Shown here one piece after another: positions 26,755 through 37,400 of a stretch of 64,000 nucleotides of DNA. Source of the DNA: Xiphophorus maculatus (lineage: Eukaryota > Chordata > Actinopteri > Cyprinodontiformes > Poeciliidae). The notes under the pieces are model-generated. The model did not search any database. It was not told the origin of the DNA and saw nothing but the letters and a program-made list of their open reading frames with translations. Positions within the stretch are counted from its first letter, which is position 1. The number at the start of each line of letters is the position of its first letter. The DNA lies in the NCBI RefSeq assembly GCF_002775205.1, contig NC_036453.1:29179213-29243212 (forward strand), in the 5' to 3' direction. Made by a program: the position numbers and the translations under genes.

Positions 26755-29700
26755 CTGTTGGGAAAATCACAAGTAGTTAAGATTGCTAAGTTTAAGTTAT
26801 TAAATAGCTCAAACTCCATTATTTTGTTTCTTTAGCTAACCGAAGGGAAATAAATTACTAACCCATGTGCCCCATTTGGTGGTTAAATAAATTTGGACCC
26901 TCCAGGACCTCATCCTTTTTCTTGGCGCCCTGACCTGCTGGATCTTGAGGCGGGTCATCAACTCCACCTTTGGAAGGAGGTAGTGGACCGAGGGACATAG
27001 GTCTTGAGGCAGGAAAACCTGGAGATATAGTAGTGAAACCCATTAAGATTCACTTAATATGCATTCTAGTTTTAAAAACAACTGCAAATAGTAAAAGATT
27101 ATTGGCAGCTACCTGGGGGCATTTGCAACGGGTTAAAGCCAGGTCTGATGAAAGGAGGAAGGGGAATGCCTGGAGCAAAGCCAGGTGGAGGCATCCCAAT
27201 GGGACCAGGAAAGACCGGAGGTTGGAGGGAACCCATAGCAACCATTGGCTGCTGCAATGAAGGGACCTGAGAAATGAATAAGCAGATAATTCGACCAGTG
27301 CCATGTAAACGTTACATAACACTAAGCAAAATAACCAAAATAAAACCCATCTTGTGAAAGACTATAGTAACTGACTGAAATATGGGTCTCTTACTTCAAT
27401 TGAACCATAATTTATAAAAAAAAAACCATTTCAAATATAAAAAACTAATAATTTCAACTACAAATGTAACCAGTTATAATATAACCCAGCAGGTTCCAAC
27501 CCCCAACGCGTTTCCCATCTGCCTCGGCATTGCTACTGATTTGCGCATGTCGACCAAGACGGCAATTTTTCAGGACGGTTTTCTCTCCCAAAATGTTTCA
27601 AATGCAGGACAGTCCTGAAAATAATGTGCCTTCTGGTTTTGGAGAAGGCACATTATTTCTGAAACACATATTTATATGTAATCTGAAACATATATTTCTT
27701 ACCATAGCACCACCTACAGGTGAATGTGGCTGAATATTTATATCTAAGTAGCAGTGTGGATTATGAACACGGATACCAAATAAAAGTTGTAAAACGTTTT
27801 GGAGGGTAGGTTGCAGTACAAGTTTCAGCAGAAAAACATAATAATAAGAAGAATGGAAAAGCGAAGTAAAAACAATAGGGTTCACGTGACACGTCGTGGA
27901 CATTGTCAAATGAAAACCGCTGTTGCGATGCATCGTGGGAGAACTCAAATAAAAACATTGTCCAAATGAAGCATTTCTCAGATTTTTTAAAATGAGCCTC
28001 CACCCCTATTACCCACACACACCCCAACCAACCATGATCATGGTTGATCATATATGTAAGACCTATACGGTGGAGGCATGTGGAAAGCTTGGTGAAAATC
28101 CATAAGCAGTTTTTAGCAATAGCAAATTTTGCTATTTTCCAGCGCCACCCAGAGATGGACATTGGAAAGAAAACTAACTAGCCATTGTCAATATTGTGTT
28201 TGTTATTGAAGGAAGGAAATTGTGAATAGTTTTTTACCGTTTCAAAATTATGAACAATTTAATTTTGTAGCGACGCCTGTAGTGATGTTTAATTAGCTAT
28301 CACAACGTAATTGGGCAAAAAATAATAAGTTGCCACGATAACTTTCTTTTTCTTTCTTCCTTAGCACATATTGTGACTGGTTTTATTTGGCTCAGAGTTG
28401 ATGGTAGGGGGGGGGAGATTGGGTTTGGCTAATGCAATTTTCTTGCTTCCCTGGTGAAAAATATTCCAGATCCACAATTTTTGCACAGTGGTGCATCTGT
28501 TGGAGAATCTTTCTAAGAAACTTTGCCCACATCAATTTTGTTAACAAGACTTCTGGTTTTGGAGTTATAAGCTGAAACATGGATTTTCTACCATAGTGCC
28601 ACCTACAGATAAATGTGGCTAAATATTTGTATCCGAGTACTGTTATGGATACTGAACCCGGATGCCAAATAAATGTTTAGTAAGTTTCAGGGCGTAGGAT
28701 CCAGTATGACTTTCAGTGGAAAAACATAAGAGGAATGGAAAAACAGTAAAAACAACAGGGTTTCCTGCTCTGCTGTGACCAGGCAAACGGCCATGCCTTG
28801 CTTGCAAACGGCCTGCTTGCTCCTGCAGGCTTGAAACCCTAAAAATTCTATGTGTTCTTTACTTGTACAGGATGAGAAGCTGCAACAGCCATCGGTAACA
28901 CTTGTGTCTCCTCTGGCTGCTGTTGCTCAGAACGGCCATTGTGTGTGGGTTCCTCAAGGTGGTCGAAGGTCTTTCTCATGCTGCTCCAGTCTGCAAAGTC
29001 AGTCAGGATAGTAATTACTCAGTAATAAAGCTAACTAAATTTAGCTAATGGTGTAAATTTGGTCTGTTTAATTAGGCATAAAGATATGTGTTTTTTTGAC
29101 TGTCCAGTCACATTAGCTAAAACAAAATTAACCCTGTAAAGTTTCAAAATATATATTGGGGAGAAAATGTGTTGTTCTGGTTCAGTCATTTCGAACATAA
29201 ACATTTCTCCTACATTAGTTGTTTTTTTTTACCTGGTGATAAGGTATCCATATCCAGCATTCCTCCCTCCTTCAGCTCCTCTAACTGGTCCTCTCTGACT
29301 TTAGACCAGGGTACGTAGGTGACACCCAGCTCCACATCCCAGTACTGTTTAAAATCAGGCTTTATACCCTTGTTCAAAGCCCAAGCAATCTGGTAGGAAA
29401 TAATTTGATTTAAATTCGCATTTGTTTCCTTAATTCTTTCTCAGTGGCATATCCAGAGACAAAATAAATAAGACCCACCTTAATTGCTTTCTGGTTAACT
29501 TTTGACGATCCTCTACTGAGTTTCTGCAGTGCTCTGTAAGCATCTTGCCTGTGTATCATGACAATGTAAGCACAGCCTCTTGGAGGAATCATCTGAAAAA
29601 TGACAGCGAAAAATAAAGAATGGTTAATAACCATATGAGAAACAGGTTTTCCTGTCTGACAAACCAATTAACTGAGCAAGGACTGTTTAACAACAACTAA

Positions 29701-32700
29701 GGAACAATATTTCTTAAAGATAACAACATAAAGGTAAAGCACCTAACAATGCAAACATCGTTTCTAAGCGCTACAGTCACAACCATGTCATAATCAACAT
29801 CTAACAGAGATGTAGTTTATGGGGAAACTTCTTCAAGATTAATTCAATTTTGTACTGTTCTAATAGGCCAATATTGACAAATGGGGTTTGAATACATAAC
29901 AGCTTAATTATAGCCTAGCAAATAACGCATCCAAGTAGACTTTTACCACTGTGATATTGCACACACTGAAATTGCACTGACGATAGTTACAAGATTATTA
30001 TTCCTCTGCATGTCCCACGCTTTCGAACTGAAAAAGGGAAGCAGGCATTCAGTGTGTTGGCCCCCACAGCGTGGAATCAGTTGCAGTCTGAACTTAAGAT
30101 GTCGGAAATGATTTCACTGGACTTATTTAGAGCAGTTCTTAAAGATAGGCAACAAGATTCTATGAAACAGTGTCATTGTTTTTAAATTGTTTTTATTGTT
30201 TTATACTTGTGCATATGTATTAATTGTTTTTATCTTGTAACCAGGTTGCTATGTATTGCAAATCTTTTGCTCAGGTCCCTCTTGAAAATGAGATCTAGAT
30301 CTCAACGGGTTTTACCTGATTAAATAAAGGAATATATATATATATATATATAGAAGATGTATTGGACATGAAGTGTTTTACAGTTAAAAAAAACAAACAA
30401 TTAAATGCACTAGAAGATACTAAATAAGCAAGATTTCTGACTAGGGGATTATGACCTTGTAGGCAATTTTGTGATATATATATTTTTAAAAGAAGAGTTG
30501 TATTTTAATGATTTCTCAGCTGCAGTCCATCCAAGTGAGATTGTGAATTTCAGGCATCCTTCCTCTTTAAATAAAGTTACAAAAAACACTTTTAAATAAT
30601 AAATTCCAAAAAAAATTACAAATCTGAATGCCAAGAGGCTCATAGAACAAAGTTGTTGTTAGAAAATGTCGTTAAAATAAATGCAGCTTTTTTCTGCTGG
30701 CTGTCATTGGTTTGTATGCACTGACCAATCAAAATAAACCTAAAATTATAAAGCTTCTTCTCTGATAGTAGCTTTTATCTCTTTGGGCCTAACAGAAACC
30801 TCGTTGTAGATCTTTGCAAGTTTTTCTATGTACAAAATGTGATGAGCCGATTATTTGTTCTTTCTGGGCAAATAATCAAGATTAAGCGGAGAACCTTCTG
30901 ATTACGGCTGCTGGTTGAATAATAAATCTTCTATAAACTTAAAATAAATGCAAAGCAGGACCTATGAGTGTCCATTAAGTAATTAAGTTAAAAACATTGA
31001 AATTATAAAACGCACAAATTACTGTTTTAAGATGAAATATATCTGATCCAAACAAATCGACTTACATTTATAGATTCAATCTGTCCAAACTCTTCAAGCA
31101 ACGAGGCAACGTCTTGCTGTTGAGTTCTCTTGTCCAGCTGACCCACCCACAGTGTAGTACTACAAACTAAAGAGAAAAAATACATCAACAAGGAAGAAAT
31201 TTGGCAATATTTCAAAAGCTAAAAGATTTAAACAAATTATTTTCATCGTAGGAGGGAAAAAGGACAAATAAGTACAGATTTCAATCATTCCTGTGATAAA
31301 TAATCTCCTCTGTAACCTAGGTGATGACTCACTGCTCAGAGTCTCGCTCTTGGGCGGCGGAAGGCCTTTCTGCCGCCGCTCTCTTTCTCTCTCTCTCTCC
31401 CGGCGCTCCTGTGAGCGAGAGCGAGGTGAGTGGTGGCGACGATCTCTGGAGCGGGAGCGAGATCGCCTGTGCCTGGACCGTCGGGAGCGGGAACTGGACC
31501 GAGACCTTCTCCTCTTTGGAGATCTGTGTAGACAAAGGAAGATTTGTTACCAAGAAACTTATTTTTGGCAGGTTGTCATAAAAATATTTAGCATCCATTT
31601 TAGACTTTACCTTGAGCCTGAGTGGGACCGTCGACCATGCCGGCCATCTCTCATTAATGAATGGTCCATATCCACTGAGGAGTCCTGATGAGAAGATGAA
31701 AAAAATTGATGAATTGCATAATGCAAATGTACCCAAACCAGTTATAGTCTTGACCAATATTTAACGTTTATTAATTTATCTTAAAAGTCAAGGAATTAGA
31801 TTTATGTTTTTCAGTTTGAAGAAAAACATAAATCTAAAACTAAAAGTTGTTCAAATCTATTTAAAAAGGAAACACTGATTTTGAAGAACATCACTTCAGG
31901 CTACAAGAAAGATAAAAGATACCAAGGTAGGTACCAAGAAGGCTGTAAGTTTCATTTTCAGGCTTTTAAAGCTCATACTTAAAAATGGGAAATTTTGGCA
32001 GCCATTTCTAAACCTTTGAATCTAGTTAAGCATCTAGCATCTACACAGAGAGTACACACAGAGATGGCAAATAGCATCTTATATGTTAATCGCTAAAATA
32101 AGATTCTGAAGACTGTTTCTAATATCTGTAATGATTTTTGTCTCTTATTTATATCAAAGGAAAAAGCGTTTCACTGAAACTGGATGACTCTACCTCTGCT
32201 CCTGCTATAATTAATGACCTCTGATGGCTGGAAACCTACCTGTTGTTGCTGGGCAGCGTTTTGAGGAGGGTATATCCCTGGGAAGCCTGGAAGCCCAGTT
32301 GAACCTGGAATGTGGTGCCCTGGAAGAGAGTGCCCCATCGTTGGCATGGCAACAGGGTAGCCTTGTCCTGGCAGAACACCACCAGCCTGCAGCTGGCCGT
32401 TAGGAGGCACTGAAACCTATAGAAGAAATCTGTAATTAATATCCAATACCAATCCTTGCATCTTATATCAGAATTAGATTTGTTCAAATTGTATTCAGTT
32501 TTGTCTTCTTAAAGGTTTCTGTTAAATTGATTAGTAACACCACGTCATATTAAACAAATAGATAAAATATTCCTGAGTGACAGATCCTGACTATTTAAAT
32601 AAATTCTCAATATACTTTTTGAGTGTTTAACTTTAACAAAAGTTAAAATCAGTCAGACCTACTGTATAGTAATTTCTTTTAGTACATCAAAACATTTAAG

Positions 32701-35700
32701 CCACTTGTTTGATAAAGAATGCAATTCTTTTCCATCTCCATTAACTTATGTTCACACCTTAAAACATCTGGTGTAAAAATAAAATTAAAATGAACAATGA
32801 AAGTTACTACCTGCTGTGTGATATCTTGTGAGATATTCATCATCTGTGTATTAAAGTGCTCCATGTGCTGAGGAAAGGCTGGAGGTTGTTGCATACTGTG
32901 ATAAGAAAAATGCATCATAATTACTCCCCCTTGATGTTATTTATGGAGGCTATGCTACTCAGAATGAGAGTGGGGACTCACAAAGGGGGCTGTGAGGAGG
33001 CTTCATCCTTTTTAGTTTCCTCTCCAACATCTGGTTCATCATCGTAGTCAAAACGGTCCAGCAACTTCTGAAGGGAAGACAGAAGATGAAGCTGTAAATT
33101 CTAAATTACATTCTTTTTTGTTAGGTTCTACAAAAAAATTAAAAATTTCCAAACACTGGACTTTTTTGTAAACATGGCTTACAAATGTTTTTTTTTTTTA
33201 ATCTTAAAAGTGTGCATTCTGAGTGTTGTTGGTTTGTTCATTTGTGAAAAAATTAAAAGCCATGCATCATCCACTACTTTGTGACTATCAATAACATAAA
33301 ACCCCAGCAAATTACATTTAAGTTAGCGGAACACTGAAAAAGTTCAAATATAATATAAATACTTTGCAAGGCAGTACAGGTTAGAAAACTTGAAGTAAGG
33401 AATGCAAATATCTGTCACCATGTCAAAAGTCGTCTTTTGCTGGACCGGCTGGGTGGAGTGGACGGGTGGAGGACGCTGAGGTGAGGAGAGGTGAGGCTGA
33501 GCAGCAACCGCAGCCAGCCCAGTAGGCGCGCTTTTAACCGGCATTTGAGCAGTCGGCAGAAGAGGTTGAGTGTTGGTTTCAGGCTTAACTGCCTGCTGCT
33601 GAAAGTTCTGGAGCATCTGCTGTAGCTAAGAAATATAAAGTAGATTCAGACGTTTCCATGATGACAACAGAAAGCAAATGAATGAAGCTATGTCAGGTTC
33701 CCAAAGGTGTAAACACACCTGCTGACCCTGCGAAGACTGGAAGAGCTGTGCTACGGCAGCAAAGGCGTCAGAGTTGTGTAGTGGAGGAGCGGCTGTTGGG
33801 ATGGAGTTGGCTGTTACTACGGTAACAGGCTCTTTGGCTGGAGACGGTGGTGAACCTAAATGATGAGACAATGGGAGTGTTTGTAGGTGACACAAACATG
33901 TTTTTAAAGGTGAGAATGCTGATTGAGAAAAATACTTTATAGATAAAATTGTTTCTATATCGGATTTAAAAAGGACTCAAATTATAACTCACCTGGCTCT
34001 TCTGTGTGTGTGATGGAAGCAGCACCACTGCCAGAACCTGCAGCCATATCCAAGAGCGGCTGAATAACCTCAATCTTAAACACTCCGTTCTTCTGCCACA
34101 GGTTCAAAACCCGCACAATCTTACTCTACAAACAAAGAAAAGAAAAAAAATTAAGCATCATTTCAGAAATTTTCCAATCTTTCAGAAGATTTTTTCCATT
34201 CTTACCCGGTCCTCTATGGGACAGAGACAAAGGTTCTCGAAGGTTCCTGTGATATTTTTGGTGAACCTTGGACCAAACACGTCTTTGTCTGGTCCAAACT
34301 GGTGCCTGGACTGCCTCACAATGGAATCAACCACATACAAGCCAGCAACTTTATACTCGGGCTTACACTGGAGGAATCAAGACCAAGGAGACAAATACCT
34401 TTAAATTACTTATGATTGTTGAGAAAAAACAATGCTTTTCAAATCAATTTAAAACAAAACCAGGCTCACCTTTTTGATAAACTTTTCAACAATCTGGACC
34501 ACGTGTTTGTAGAGCTGGGGAAAAAAGGGGGTTAAATGAGTGTTTTCAGCTTAATGCAGGCTAACATAAATAGAAACCTATTTTTAAAATCAGAAACATG
34601 AACACAAAAGAATGCAGCACATGAGAAACTGTTACTTACTTTCATAGCTTTTATGGCTGATTTGGTGATGGAGATCATCTTTGCTCGAGATATAGGAGGC
34701 TTGGAGTCCATCAAGGAGAATAACTGCAGAGTGGAAAAGGTAATGAAAGGATGAGATGGAAAATAATGAAACAGTAGAATGGAGCAAAAATAAATGAATT
34801 TCAGGTCAAATACTTATTTTATTTAAGTACATCCGTTTTTCACATGACACACTAAAATAAGGATGTTTTACTTTACAGCCAAATGTGGAGGACCTAAACG
34901 TAATTAAATTTTCTAAAATAGAAATTTGTTTCCTCAAAAATCTCTTACCTCTTGCCATTATTGATTACTACGCACATTTTTTTTATATCTCGTGTGGTGG
35001 TTTTGTCAGTTTTTGTCGGTAAACAGAGACTAATATGTTTTCTTTTTATTATGTGCTGCTTGAAATTTTTAAAATAAAACAGAAAAAATATTCTGAATCT
35101 AATGTATTGTTAAACACGGCTCTCAAATAAATAAAAAAAAAAACAATCCTGAGCTACCTGGGCCTGAAACCATCTGATCAGTTAGTTTGATTTGTACTGA
35201 TACAGTAAAAACACAGTTAGCCAAGAGCCTGAACAAGTTTCTCACTATATAATATCAATGAGATAAAATGTCAGGGATTCCCCCTATCAGATATCCTCAA
35301 AAATAATAATAAAAAAAAAACAGCAACAGCTTAATGGGAGCCATCAGTAGTGCTACTTTAGATTTCACACCAAAACCGTCCATGTTTCTCACAACCAGAG
35401 TTTTCAAACACTTACATTTCTCTGTTTTGTAAGTAAGGGAAAGATGTAGTAGTTTCCCTTAGGCCTTGCCATGTGCAATATGTGGGGGAGGGGCAGTGCT
35501 GCATTATTCTGCACTCCATGCAGCCTGAGAAAACTGAGATAACACAAACCTTTTCTGCAGCAACTCATTAACAGGACTTTGAACCTCTAGAATGTCACCA
35601 CTGAATAGTTCAGGGATTTAGAAACTGTAACATTTTAAAATCTCAACATATCTTTAAATTGGCCCTAATCGCAAGCTGCAAAATAAACACCCAGTATATA

Positions 35701-37231
35701 ATGTCTTGTCTCACCATCTTCATCTTTTTCTACTAACTTGATTCACCTTTAAAGAGATCAAATCCAAAGCAGGAGAGGAACTCTAAAACTGGCCACTGTA
35801 AACTGAACTGGCTAACCAGGGTTGTGCCTATACGCTTAATTCTGTTTTTAAAAGGTTTTGGTTACTGATTAGAGTTTTAACTCAGCTATAAAGCAACACA
35901 CTTGTTGCTGAGCACTGCCAGTCAGCTGGCTGAAAGAAGGTACCAATACTTTTTCCTTGTGTTCAAGAAAGATTAACTTGTCTTTTTGGAAATATAGTCA
36001 GAGATTTAAAAAAAAAAAAAACAATACTAGTGTTAAAATTTAAGGAGAGTCAACCAGTCCAAGTGTCTATCAAAATAGAAGAGTAAATAAATGTTACTCT
36101 GTATAGAAAATTACTCCAACTGTGATTTTGGCTATCAACATTATTTTATGTTGATTTTTCTGGTTTGAATAATCAGAATTAAATAGTGTAATACATTTTT
36201 GTTTAATTACTATGGTATGACAACACAGTGGTACTTCTACTCATTTCTGTGATGCAGTGTGAATCTCAAACTAACTGTAGCAAAGCATAACTGTAATAAA
36301 ATCCTGATTTTAGAGTAAAAATATCACGATAGATTTCTTTTTCATAATGAATGCCTCTAAAAGAAGAGATTCTCAGACATCATCTGAAAGCAAAATAGCC
36401 ACTTATCTAATGTAGGAGATGCATAAAATCTGACACAAAAACCCACACTTTCAGCATCACATGACAAAATAAAGTCTATGATTTGCCCCTTTAACCATGC
36501 CCTAGTATTCTTGCAGCTGTAATTTTGCTCCCACTGAGACAACAAATACTGCAAAGATTGTAAAGATCGCAGGAATGGCGGCAATTTCGAAGCTAAATCT
36601 CTTGCAGGATGTCAATTTGAGCCTCAATAACTGATTAAATATATGAGCTCCAGTTTTGATAACCGTGTTAATGTAAGGTTTACTGAGTGACACACTGCAG
36701 GTTCTAACTGGGCTTCCAACAGCATGAACAGGCCTCATAGAAACTTACCGTGTCTGCTCTTTAAGAAACACCTTGCATGCTTATTATTCCAAATTAGCAA
36801 CAATAAACCCCTGTAGACTTGCAGTCCGTTTGAATCACTGTGTTAACTGGAGAGTATGCTTGCTAATCGTACTGTTACCAGCAGCAGTGTTTGGGACAAA
36901 TTCACTCCCATTAGCATCACGGAGGATCCTAGTACTTGTGTTTACTCTGTTTACTGACATTACCGAGTGGCTTCTTATTACACTAGAGTAAGACATCCTG
37001 ATATTTAGTGCAACACCGCCCCAGTTGACGAAGTGCAACATTAATATTAACCCATTTACAATAACACCAAGAAAGTCCAACGGCTAGCAGGCCCCCTGAT
37101 CCGACCTGCTCGGTTAACTATACAGCATCACAGCACTGCTGTGACCACATCCACCAGCCACGGTGACTTCAGATTCTGAGCAAGCCCAACGTGCAGCTTA
37201 CCTCCTGATTAAAGGCGTTCACGGCCTCCAT
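25343..37231 (-). CDS. scaf4: SR-related CTD-associated factor 4, complete, 19 coding exons
   Basis: Nuclear protein that binds the phosphorylated RNA polymerase II tail and suppresses use of early polyadenylation sites, with its paralogue SCAF8. Coding exons (minus): 37231-37202, 34723-34640, 34514-34470, 34367-34206, 34125-33993, 33855-33719, 33625-33419, 33067-32982, 32895-32811, 32416-32240, 31684-31611, 31523-31333, 31166-31066, 29592-29479, 29389-29233, 28990-28869, 27266-27113, 27018-26863, 26754-25343. All borders are GT/AG and every phase agrees, giving 1208 aa against roughly 1150 in human. Order: CID (about 1-136), Gln/Pro linker, RS region (about 383-470), RRM (about 471-545), Pro/Gly-rich region, and a charged Arg/Asp/Glu/Gly-rich tail. 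The start MEAVNAFNQEL matches the family N-terminus. The weakest junction is the exon 16 donor, CCT|GTACAAG. Confidence 0.96.
26447..26686 (-). repeat. scaf4: 24-bp coding minisatellite, ten octapeptide units
   Basis: Ten tandem 24-base units encode VGHPGGPP (six copies) followed by the variants VGHPGGPQ, VGHPGGLQ and two VGPPGGPQ. A partial unit lies on each side. Units stay in frame and differ mostly at wobble positions, so selection has kept the peptide while the array expanded. The result is a collagen-like, probably disordered Gly/Pro segment between the exon-18 region and the RE-rich tail. Confidence 0.93.
26863..28990 (-). CDS. scaf4: scaf4 exons 16-18: Pro/Gly/Met-rich linker
   Basis: Exons 28990-28869, 27266-27113 and 27018-26863 encode residues about 595-738. 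The exon 16 part begins DWSSMRKTFDHLEE and the exon 17 part contains VFPGPIGMPPPGFAPG. The exon 18 part ends NLFNHQMGHM. This is a low-complexity linker without a folded domain. The intron between exons 16 and 17 carries two copies of a dispersed repeat. Confidence 0.9.
27619..27658. repeat. 16-bp perfect hairpin in scaf4 intron
   Basis: AAATAATGTGCCTTCT (27619-27634) and AGAAGGCACATTATTT (27643-27658) are exact reverse complements around an 8-base spacer. It lies at the start of the first copy of the intronic dispersed repeat. The second copy at 28.55 kb shares TTCTGGTTTTGGAG but lacks the return arm. Confidence 0.85.
27631..27890 (+). repeat. Dispersed repeat, copy 1
   Basis: This segment is colinear with 28546-28765: both contain TTCTGGTTTTGGAG, then TACCATAG.(C/G)CCACCTACAG, then a GGATACCAAATAAA-type block, then GAATGGAAAA. 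The copies differ by many substitutions and indels, so they are old. The CCACCTA word recalls a family of GCGCCACCTAGTGG-containing teleost repeats, but I cannot name the family. Confidence 0.7.
28546..28765 (+). repeat. Dispersed repeat, copy 2
   Basis: Second, diverged copy of the repeat at 27631-27890 in the same orientation, inside the same scaf4 intron. Between them (about 28060-28160) lies further repeat-like sequence with a CAGCGCCACCCAGAGATGG word. This suggests one compound element or a local duplication. Confidence 0.7.
29233..31166 (-). CDS. scaf4: scaf4 exons 13-15: RNA-recognition motif
   Basis: Exon 13 (31166-31066) encodes CSTTLWVGQLDKRTQQQDV..LLEEFGQIESIN. Exon 14 (29592-29479) encodes MIPPRGCAYIVMIHRQDAYR.ALQKL. 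Together they make an RRM: RNP2 is TLWVGQL and the RNP1-equivalent is RGCAYIVM, at residues about 474-545. Exon 15 (29389-29233) adds the conserved IAWALNKGIKPDFKQYWDVE segment that follows the RRM in SCAF4/SCAF8. The intron between exons 13 and 14 contains a LINE 3' end in the opposite orientation. Confidence 0.95.
30003..30355 (+). mobile_element. LINE 3' end with intact terminal ORF segment
   Basis: An uninterrupted 60-codon frame (30003-30185) reads PLHVPRFRTEKGKQAF..LAPTAWNQLQ, the usual C-terminal end of a LINE reverse-transcriptase ORF. It ends at TAA 30183-30185. About 140 bases of 3' UTR follow (CCCTCTTGAAAATGAGATC... GGTTTTACCTGATTAAATAAAGG), then an (AT)n tail at 30332-30352. The 5' part is missing, as expected for a 5'-truncated insertion. 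It is antisense to scaf4 within an intron. Clade (L2/Rex1-like or similar) is not determined. Confidence 0.8.
31333..31684 (-). CDS. scaf4: scaf4 exons 11-12: arginine/serine-rich region
   Basis: Exons 31684-31611 and 31523-31333 encode residues about 383-470. They begin DSSVDMDHSLMRDGRHGR and pass through SPKRRRSRSSSRSRRSRHR into an RERERERERR run. Dense Ser-Arg dipeptides identify the SR-related part of the protein, placed just before the RRM as in the family. The UC-rich opposite strand produces a spurious plus-strand frame. Confidence 0.95.
32240..33855 (-). CDS. scaf4: scaf4 exons 6-10: Gln/Pro-rich linker
   Basis: Exons 33855-33719, 33625-33419, 33067-32982, 32895-32811 and 32416-32240 encode residues about 152-382. 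They include the conserved KLLDRFDYDDEPD motif (exon 8). Around it are Gln-rich (LQQMLQNFQQQ), Pro-rich (SSPQRPPPVHST) and Gly/Pro-rich (LPGHHIPGSTGLPGFPG) stretches. No folded domain is apparent. Confidence 0.93.
33993..37231 (-). CDS. scaf4: scaf4 exons 1-5: CTD-interacting domain
   Basis: Exon 1 (37231-37202) encodes MEAVNAFNQE. Exon 2 (34723-34640) encodes LFSLMDSKPPISRAKMI. Exon 3 (34514-34470) encodes LYKHVVQIVEKFIKK. Exon 4 (34367-34206) encodes CKPEYKVAGLYVVDSIVRQS and what follows. Exon 5 (34125-33993) encodes SKIVRVLNLWQKNGVFK. Together they form the CID helical bundle (residues about 1-136) that grips the RNA polymerase II C-terminal repeat. Family-defining segments (YVVDSIVRQSRHQFG, LNLWQKNGVF) are intact. 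Intron 1 is the longest in the gene (2.5 kb). Confidence 0.96.
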
Positions 37232-37400
37232 GATTGCCAGATGTACCTGGCTTCTCCCTTAACTCCCGAAATCCTGGTCAAAACGATGTTTATTCCAGGA
37301 AAGGACGGAACAACATGTCCGCTCCCCGGTAGCTAACGCCAGTTAGCCTCGCGTTGGGTCGGCGGGCACAGCAAAGCATGATGGGATTCGGTGCTGTTGT
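37232..37400 (-). promoter_or_regulatory. scaf4: scaf4 5' UTR and candidate promoter
   Basis: The sequence upstream of the start codon is CpG-richer than its surroundings. At 37376-37392 it has GCATGATGGGATTCGGT, which resembles the ZNF143/THAP11-type promoter motif (family consensus from memory: an ACTACA..TCCCA..ATGC core) on the minus strand. No TATA box is seen, as expected for a housekeeping RNA-processing gene. The transcription start is not defined. Confidence 0.4.
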
